64,000 bases of DNA from Cerioporus squamosus (lineage: Eukaryota; Basidiomycota; Agaricomycetes; Polyporales; Polyporaceae): assembly GCA_022592435.1 (NCBI GenBank), contig JABYQS010000055.1, positions 124,001 to 188,000 on the forward strand. The letters are read 5' to 3'. Under the pieces are notes generated by a model. The model searched no databases. It was not told the origin of the DNA and saw nothing but the letters and a program-made list of their open reading frames with translations. This document shows, in pieces, positions 56,151 to 64,000 of this stretch (positions within the stretch are counted from its first letter, which is position 1; every line of letters begins with the position of its first letter). The translations under genes and the position numbers were made by a program.

Positions 56151-58055
56151 ATGTCGAAGAGGAAGTTGAAGAGCGGGTTCCTTATCCGCGAAAAGGACGG
56201 ATCTGGCCACATCACCGCTGTGTATACGAGCGGTCCTCAACGTCAGTCGAGGGATGATGTCTTGTTAAAGAAGGTATGATGTTTCTACTGCCGTCTGTAA
56301 CAGAACCCACATGTACTGAGTTCACGCGCTTTCATCCGCAGACCGCTGGGCACGGCTGGCACCAGCTCCTGAGCAATGTTTTCCTCCCGGAAGGATACCC
56401 CGCGACAGTCTCTGATGGTAATGATTCTTTCCTTACCTACCGAGTACACCAGCTGAATCATAGCCCAGATTACCTGCAGTACGACATTGTTCCTCTGCCA
56501 GTCTATAGTTCATGAAGCTTCACGATAGATACCAGATATGGAACGCGCTGCAGGCATTCTGCAGCTCCCTTGCCTCCCTCTTCGCCTCGAGGGCGGTGCT
56601 GCAAGGTATGATCTCAGATGCTCTTTGGGAGAACGGGCGTTATTGACTACACTGTGCGTGCCAGCTCATGGTGTCGGCAACGCCTCCGCCTCCGCAACCA
56701 ACGCTATCCTTCTCACAGTACTACAAGATGTGTTTAGTCGATTGACCAGTGAGCTCAGTCTTGATTTTTCGAAGGCTCTATGACTTCGATCGCTCACTCA
56801 TTACTAGCCATTGTGTCGGGATACTACCTCGGAACGTCTCTCTACCCAGAAGCGAAGACCTACCGGCTTCTCGCAGACATCTTCAACGACGTGGCTATCA
56901 TACTCGACACCCTATCGCCATACCTCGCCACTATCACGATATCTCCCCATTACCCATATGTGGTCCCGACGTCTGACTCGCCGCTCAGGATCGTCGCACT
57001 GTGCTTGAGTGGCGCATCTCGTGCGCTCTGCGGGGCGGTTGCTGGAGGCTCGAAAGCAGCGCTCACGGTCCACTTCGCGACAGCGGGAGAGAAGCCGGGC
57101 GACGTCGGTGACCTCAGCGCGAAGGACGGGAGCAAGGAGACGGTGCTCGCACTGCTTGGTATGCTCGTGCGTATCTCGCCATTTGCACGGATTGCCGACC
57201 ATCGCTGAAGTGTCCGTTGCAGTGCGGAACCGTCGTCGTACAATACGTCCACGGGCCACAGGAGACGTATGCGGTGCTCTTCACGCTGATATTCTTCCAT
57301 TTGGCGACGAACGTCATGGCCGTTCGCGTCATCTCCATGCGCTCCTTCAATAGACAGCGAGCGAGCATCGCGTGGCAGGCCTATCGCTCGTCGTTCGATG
57401 GTGAGCTTGCTCTTCGTCAGCTTGGGACTTCTTCTGACCTCGGCTTATCTCAGTGCATGGAATCGCCATTTCCAAGCCGACTGTTTTACCGCACCAAGTC
57501 GTGTCAAGGCGCGAACATATATTCATCGACTCGTCCTGGATCGTCCACGATAAGAACTTCCCCGCACGGTGCTTCCTTGGGGTTCCGTTCGCCTCGCTAA
57601 AAGGCCCTTGTGTTGGTTTAGACGGCACCATTCCATACCTGTCCTCCTCATCGCGCCTGCGATATGACACCTTGAGCGACGAAGAGACCATCGCCCTCCT
57701 CGAGGCCTTCGCCGACGACAAATACGTCCTCTGGTTCGCATCGGCTCCGGGCGCTACCGTGCGTCTAGTCGTCGGGCTCAAGGAGGGGCACAGCCCACAC
57801 GACCACCTGAAGGCATGGGCACACGCGCACGAGGTAGTGAGGATATGCGGGAGCAAGACTCCGAGCGAGTTCGCGACACAGCTTGCGGCTGTCCGGGTTG
57901 CGCTGGAGCGCGTCTCAACGATGTTCCCGGGATTTGTCGACGCTGCGAAAGCGGCCGGATGGAAGGTCGACGACGGTGTGCTGGTTGGAGGTTCGCCCGT
58001 GACGATGTCTGTGGAGTTAGGAGAAGGCGTGTTCGAGAATCGCAAGACCGTTTGA
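56151..58055 (+). CDS. RUS (root UVB sensitive)/DUF647 family protein
   Basis: Begins MSKRKLKSGF and runs through several exons to a stop at 58053-58055. Family signatures: FLPEGYP with VSDDYLQY, then QIWNALQAFCSSLASLFASRAVLQ, HGVGNASASATNA and LYPEAKTYRLLADIFNDVA. ALCLSGASRALCGAVAGGSKAAL, LSAKDGSKETVLALLGML and the membrane segment with FHLATNVMAVRV follow. Several hydrophobic helices fit an integral membrane protein. In plants RUS proteins act in vitamin B6/light signalling; fungal roles are not established to my knowledge. Splicing between about 56485 and 56545 is unclear: no good GT donor was found after YLQYD. Confidence 0.82.
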
Positions 58056-61000
58056 GTTCTGGTGGTTCCGATATCCTGTAGAGCAGCATGTGCTGGTCCG
58101 ATATCATTCATTACCTTTTCAGAGGACTCTCCGTCCGTGCAGAGCACGTTGCTTACTACATCTTACATGCTTATATGTTCAACTGAATACTCTAGCAGCC
58201 CTCGCATCACCTGCGGGGTAAGTGGGCGCGGTGAAGGTCTCAAACGATGGTTCTATCACCTTTACGTTGGGTGTTGCTCATTTATAAAGGAGGCCCTAGC
58301 ACTGATGTGCTTATCTGCAACGATAGAGAAGCAGGTGAAAGTGGCAAAGGGGGCAATGGGACCCGGCCTCCTGCGCTCGCAGGACTAAACCCTAACCCAG
58401 GGGTCGCCTACGAACACTCCGAGCGCCGCACCATGGTCGCTTCTGACTTCCACCTAGACGACGCTGACGACACTTTGAATCCGGCCTGTGACCTGTCAAA
58501 CTTATGCTTGTCACCGCGAGATCTCATCGCTTGCTAGACAAAGGATATGCTTCAAAGGATCGCAGTCGGCCTGTCTAGATTGCTCAACTACAACCTGCAG
58601 CTGCGATCTATGACTGCATCACTTGCCAGACTGCCAGTGGTAATGAGGTACGTAGGCACTGCGATGGATCCATAGCCGACACGCTGACCAGATTTTAACT
58701 GCAAGGCGAACGCCTTGTCTCCGCCGCAGCGTCTAGTTCATCGCTTGTCTTTTGTGAGTGCGTTCGACTCATACACTTAGCCAGAAACCTGCCACCGTCT
58801 CGGCCTCACCCACTCTCGTATGGTGCGAGTCATTGCTGGATAATTTCCTAGAGAGAACATGAACTCGGATAGAGTTCCGCACGGTATCGCCCACTCGAGT
58901 CGATCGCGCATACTTACTAGTCCTCGGGAGTGGGCGTTACCGTGCTCGAGCTTGGAGTCACGGCAGGTCATTACTCCGCCTCATTTGAGCTCGCAGTACA
59001 TGCGGCGTACATGCATATCATGTTGATGAAAGAGACGTCCCTGGCAGCTCCGCTCCTGCCATGGTACCGGTCGCAGATGGATTGCCTCCACCAGTACTAC
59101 ACCGGTGAAACGCGCTCTGCTGACCGGGATGTCCACCTACTAGGCCGTCCGGAGACTCATCATCCACGGTGAATCTGTCTGCAATTTCCTGTTGTTGGAT
59201 GACTCCTACAGGTACGCCTTTGAGCGTATATCCCGGTCGGCCTTCCTCTACCACACTTTGGGCGCTTCATCGCCCAAAATTGGGAACGAACGTAGACCTT
59301 TAAGGTGGTTGAAGGACTCGACTCAGGATGTCCAAACGAAGAGTGCTGTTTTGCATAGACTGAATGAGTCTTACCGTTGCATGCTGCTCGGCGGAAAACT
59401 AGTCAATCCCAAAGGATGATATGTGATCTCCCGCCCGTGACGTAGCGGTGGAAGGGCTTGAGCTTTCGTGTTGAGCTCCCCATCCGGACATGTGCGTCCA
59501 TGAGTCGATAAATTAGGGTAGGACGAGGGGACCTGATATGCGGAGGACATCGGCAAGAAGGTCGGCGAGCTACCAGTCTGGCCACGGTCACAAATTCTCA
59601 GAAAGGGCGAGCATATTGCAACGCAAGATCCACCTGTGCTCCTGCTTGCGGTACCGAGACAATTTTTCTTTGTTTCCCTCCGTTGAGGCAACGTCGAGCC
59701 GCTCCGTGTTCTCGGGACGCCCCATATCCCGGTCGGGCCATGACGAGACATGGCCACACGGAGACAGCTCATCGCCGCTACCATACACCTATTCACTGCT
59801 CCGCTCACGTATTGCCGGACTCTGACTGTGCCTGCAGACATGCCATACGCTTTATCAGTTCTCCGCGCGAGTACTGACCCGGGAACTGACAACACGGACG
59901 ACATCGAGCAACTAGTCCCGGTGAAGGTGGCGCAACCGGGCGAGCTGCCCATACAGCTGCGTTCTTCCAGTCTTTGCGGAAGTGTCAAGCCAAACCCAAG
60001 CTCTGCTCCGGCTCATGTGGAACGCTCGACGTCGAGAACCCCGACCGGAGACCTTATGAGATTCTACGCACCTGAAGCTACCGCACGACAACGCTGCAGT
60101 CTCGGATGAACCTGATGAACCGAGCGACGGATGGAGAGCCTATAAAGGAGACGGTGCGTTCAGCTGTCGTCGTCGTCGTCGTCGTCAAACACTCGACAGC
60201 CTCAGGTCACCTCAAGGAGGGATTTGCTGCTGAGCCATCTCTTCGCCGCTTGTTTCAAACTGGCTCACTACAGCATTCAGGAGGCCTCTGTTCGAGTCCG
60301 AGCATCTGAGCGGTTGAGCAAGGGATGGAGGCGAGGTGTTGCGCTGAAAGTTGCTGAAGAGGAGTCGGGGGGTCAGACGGAGTCCATGCGTATGGTTTGG
60401 GAGACCCCGTAACGTCGCCCGGCGTCTTCACCAACAAACCAACACAAATCCAACCGCTCGGCTTGACAGGTGCGTATCGCTTCCGATTGCCGTATATCGT
60501 CGACTAACTTCGTCTGGCCTAGCTACCGTGGCCCGTGCCCAGATTCCACCAATACCTCCCGCGTTGTGGGCCTCCATAGCTGCCCTCCTGGAGCAGAACG
60601 TACCTAGCCGCACCTTAGCCATCGCAAATCCCGGCCCATTCCGCCAGTGTGATCGTATTTTAACCTGTTTCATGACGGCTATCCCGTCGCGATCAGCACA
60701 CGTGTTGGACGGTGCGCTCATCGAAGTTAAGGTGCGCAGTTCTTTCCTCTTCCGTATTGTCTCGGCCTTTCGATGGAGATGATAGGACATTGGGCGGTGT
60801 CTGTGCGAGGTGAATGGGTCGTCTATGCTCGTGAAACCATACTGCGGATACTGACTTGCCCTGTAATTCGCTACACAGCAAGCCATGAACGGCTGAATGG
60901 CGCACAGACCGACATGGCAGTTAGGGCAAGCTTGTAGGTTCTTGCAGCGGCTGGCAATTGTCTCCTCTAGCTCCAATACTCGTTTAGGCATCTGCTTGCT

Positions 61001-61456
61001 TCGGCGAGCAAGGAGACAATGTGAACAACGCCGTCGCGGCTATGAATGTACGGTTTTTATTTGGTCCGAGTTCTCCGCATCTTCATTCTCGTACAGAAGA
61101 CGCGATGGAATAGGGCTACTAGTAGCAGATTTCAACTGCGGGCGACATGTCTGCAAAGCTGTCGGAAGCCTTGCAAAACTCGACTAGCGCAAAGCGGCTC
61201 CCAAGGACCGGTATGTGTCCGCTGCATGTTGTCGGCGCCGACGATCTTCCCACATACCGCGACAGCCCGGCTTCACTCGGGCTCCTTGGGATGGACGGCG
61301 ATCGAATCACCAGTCGTTTGACGTTGCACCTGTAGGGTCAGAGCTCCTGCAGAGCTCCGAGCATATGCGAAGAGCTGGGCAGTAGGGGCCGCATATAAGA
61401 AGGGTCGCCTGGCTCCTTGAATCTGCACCCCTCTTACAGCCCAATCCCCCATCAGC
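58056..61456. other. Gene-poor 3.4 kb region
   Basis: No confident gene. A plus-strand pair of candidate exons at about 60364-60470 and 60522-60731 joins in phase across a 51-nt GT-AG intron. It reads ...VTSPGVFTNKPTQIQPLGL then ALWASIAALLEQNVPSR...RVLDGALIEVK-like sequence, but no start, end or family is recognisable. A signal-peptide-like frame at 59750-60109 is equally unsupported. A GTC microsatellite lies at 60166-60186. Confidence 0.4.
60166..60186 (+). repeat. (GTC)7 microsatellite
   Basis: Seven GTC units in a row. Confidence 0.85.
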
Positions 61457-62661
61457 ATGCCCGCTATCTCCAAAGGGAAAGTCCTCGTCACTGGCGCAAA
61501 CGGCTATGTCGCCGCCTACGTCGTTAAGGCATTGCTCGAGCAGGGCTTCGCGGTTCGCGGCACCGTTCGCTCCGAAAGCAAGGCTACGCACCTTCGCTCG
61601 CTTTTCAAGTCGTACGGCGACAAACTAGAGTTCGCTATTGTAAACGATATCGTCAAGGCAAGCATACTTGACCCTCTTCCAGCACTTCCTCCTCTGCTGA
61701 CATGGCATTCGCAGGAGGGCGCATTCGATGAAGCTGTGAAGGACGTCGACGCCATCGCCCACACTGCGTCACCCTTCCACACCCATGCACACGATCCCTC
61801 TGAGCTCATCGTTCCCGCAGTCCAAGGCACCGTCGGGATCCTCGCCTCCGCTCTGAAGCACGGCACTGCCGTGCAGCGCATCGTTATCACCTCCTCCTGC
61901 GGCTCTATCCTCGAGGAGCTACCCGAGCCTAAGACGTTCAACGAGGCTGACTGGAACGAGCGCGCCATCCGCGAGGTCGAGGCTAAAGGCGCTGCCGCGT
62001 CCGCCGCAGACAAATACTGCGCGAGCAAGGCGCTGGCGGAGCGCGCCGCATGGAAGTACTGGAACGACCACAAGGGCGAGGTCGGCTGGGACCTCGTCGT
62101 TCTCAATCCGTCGTTCGTGTACGGTCCTATCCTGCACGAGGTCGACAAGCCGGAGCACTTGAACGAGTCAATGCGCATGTTCTACAACGCCGCTGTCGCC
62201 GGCACGTACGGCAAGGACATGTTGGACTGGGGGTACGTTTTCAGCATGTCGAGGAAGCCTAGGTCGCGGCTAATTGCATGACCTCCCACTCGCAGGTCGT
62301 CCTGGATTGATGCGCGCGACCTCGGCCTCGCTCATGCCCTTGCGGTCAGAACCCCAGAGGCGGGTGGCGAGCGCATCATCGTCAGTCAGAGCGTGTTCAA
62401 GTTGCAGGATTTCGGTGAGTGCTCCTGGGTTGGTTTCACATATAAGAGGCTAAATGTTTTGCCATCGTGCTAGTGAACATCTCCCACCGTCTCTGTCCTC
62501 AGCTTCCGGCTGGCGACACCGACTTCAACCCGGCCACTGCGGTATACTTCCAGGCGTACGACACCAGCAAGATCCGTAAGTTGTTCGGCATCAAGTTCCA
62601 TACTATGGAGGAGATGGTTAAGGACTGCTTGGAGGATTTCAAGGCGAGGGGCTGGATCTGA
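61457..62661 (+). CDS. NAD(P)-dependent extended SDR reductase (ketoreductase/DFR-like)
   Basis: Four exons (61457-61657, 61715-62232, 62296-62414, 62474-62661) sum to 341 aa. The Rossmann nucleotide motif TGANGYVAAYV is at residues 12-22 and VRGTVRS marks the second strand. HTASPFH, VITSSCGSI and the catalytic YCASK (YxxxK) follow, then a substrate-region NPSFVYGP. Family members reduce aldehydes or ketones (methylglyoxal/flavonol-reductase-like group) in the cytosol. Intron 1 uses a GC donor (AAG|GCAAGC). It is 57 nt without stops, so an unspliced form would add 19 residues. The length is normal for the family. Confidence 0.92.
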
Positions 62662-63075
62662 GCCGTTGAGGGTCGGGTGTCATAACATTTGAAGTACGGT
62701 AGATGAATTGTGTTCGGCGTCAAACGTGAAGCTGTTTGCGACTATCTGATAGACCGTCGGAAGAGAAGAGGGTACAAATGGCATCTCAGACTCTCCAGGA
62801 AGGCGCATTGGGTGAGACTCAAGCTGGTGGGAAGCTTGCAAGCGAACTCAAACATGATGATGAAGGATGGTTTGGGCGCGGGCACGTGCGCGACCTTTCG
62901 CGTGTGACTGATCGTCACGCTAAGAACGTCCTGGAAACAAGTACAGCTTTGAGCTTACCTGAGCCGCCTCTCGCTTGCCTTGTGCCACCATCCATCGTAT
63001 ATAACCAGCACACAAACAGGTGCTCTCGACTCACGAACCCATTCGTCAGTCTACAACAATCCAAATCTCCTGAAC
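62662..63075. other. Intergenic region
   Basis: 3' flank of the reductase gene and promoter of the second thioredoxin-TPR gene; no gene seen. Confidence 0.5.
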
Positions 63076-64000
63076 ATGCCGAAACCTATTGCCATTGAGT
63101 CCGTCAGCCACTGGAATGCCACACTACGGGCCGCGAAAGAGAAGAACCAACCTATTATTGTTGACTTCTTTGCAACATGGTGTGGCCCGTGCAAGGTGAG
63201 TCTCTACCACGATCCTGCAAAGTCCCCACTATGCACTGTTGTACTAACACGAGCCCCTGATAGACTATCGCTCCTATCTACGAGCAGCTCGCATCGCAAT
63301 ATCCGAACGCGGTCTTCCTCAAGGTCGACGTTGACAGAATTCAAGCCATCGCACAGAAATACCAGATCAGAGCGATGCCCACCTTCTACGTAATTCGCGA
63401 GAGCGGGCCTGTTGATTCGTTGCAGGGCGCCGACCCTCGCGGGCTCGCGGCCATGGTCGCAAAACACGCCTCTGCTCCCGCTCTGCCCGCCGAAGCGGAG
63501 AAGGCGAAGTCCGAGGGTAACGCGGCGTTCGCGAAGGGCGACTACGCGCGTGCAGTAGATCATTACTCGCGCGCTATCGAGCTCGCACCAAAGTCCGCGG
63601 TCCTCTACGGGAACCGTGCCTTAGCGTACATCAAGCTGGTTAGGTCGCCCGATGTGCCAAAGGAGGAGCGCCAAAAGCTGCGAGCGAAAGCGGTTCAAGA
63701 CGCGCATTGGGCGACCTCACTGGATGAGCGTTGGGCCAAGGGGTGGGTGCGCATGGGCGAGGCGTTGATCTTGGCGGGCGATGAGGAGGGCAATGAGGGT
63801 GTTGCGGAGCATCTGAGAGCGGAGGGAAGGAAGAAGTCATTGGAGGGTGCTCTGGAGGCGTTGGAGAATGCTGTAGGGCTCGGAGAGGGGAAGGTCAAAG
63901 CTGGTAAGTGACCCTTCTATCCTTTCTCCTGGCGAAGAACCAATGCTGAGCTCTGATTTGCAGAGGCACAGAAGATGCTGGAAGAGGTTCAGGCTCAGTT
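63076..64000 (+). CDS. Thioredoxin-TPR protein, copy 2, 5' part
   Basis: Exons 63076-63195, 63264-63903 and 63964 onward; the gene leaves the window. It begins MPKPIAIESVSHWN. The thioredoxin active site WCGPCK ends exon 1, followed by FLKVDVD and the cis-Pro segment AMPTFYV. A TPR-like region (KSEGNAAFAKGDYARAVDHYSRAIEL, GNRALAYIKL) and a helical C terminus (EAQKMLEEVQAQ) follow. Exon junctions match copy 1 at 3617-4556 exactly in phase. It is a probable cytosolic redox/chaperone adaptor. No defects are seen in the visible part. Confidence 0.88.

Noticed and set aside
60428..60991. 187-codon minus-strand frame with a CPNC motif
   Set aside because: Opposes a phase-consistent plus-strand exon pair and shows no family signature; undecided, so not annotated.

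Overview
The window reads as genomic DNA of a filamentous basidiomycete, probably Agaricomycetes. Genes carry many short GT-AG introns (about 43-68 nt). The protein families fit too: KDZ transposase, DUF6589, a basidiomycete-style RecQ helicase with a C-terminal cysteine cluster, RUS/DUF647, a fungal P450 and FAD-linked oxidases. Exon structures below were worked out by hand from splice signals, reading phase and, where available, comparison of paralogues within the window.

Layout. (1) 1-4.6 kb: two aminoglycoside-phosphotransferase-like genes (the first cut by the window edge), a small HWS/NCQxW-family gene and a thioredoxin-TPR gene. (2) 5.37-22.98 kb: a possible host gene interrupted by about 16.9 kb of mobile DNA. 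This consists of a complete 9,726 bp KDZ transposon (5560-15285; 557 bp terminal inverted repeats, 8 bp TSD) abutting a 7,187 bp element (15299-22485; short TIRs, 9 bp TSD). The second element carries a RecQ-like helicase and a divergently transcribed DUF6589 protein, and is the best candidate here for a little-described system. (3) 23-32.7 kb: gene-poor, no confident gene. (4) 32.8-35.2 kb: a bHLH transcription factor gene. (5) 35.2-41.8 kb: gene-poor. (6) 41.8-46 kb: an inverted duplicate of the APH plus HWS/NCQxW locus, with a decayed APH copy, a third NCQxW paralogue and an 855 bp foldback element sitting in the duplicated promoter region. (7) 46.8-58 kb: two tandem secreted FAD-linked oxidases, a cytochrome P450 and a RUS-family gene. 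(8) 58-64 kb: a gene-poor stretch, an extended short-chain reductase, and the 5' part of a second thioredoxin-TPR gene.

How things fit together. APH-like and NCQxW genes were duplicated as a convergent pair with both promoters, so they may be functionally linked. The two autonomous elements used overlapping target sites, and an empty site can be inferred by removing both. FAD oxidases, P450 and reductase could form a small oxidative metabolic cluster, but no backbone synthase is visible. No tRNA, rRNA or CRISPR could be supported; tRNA-like Pol III boxes occur only inside the foldback element.
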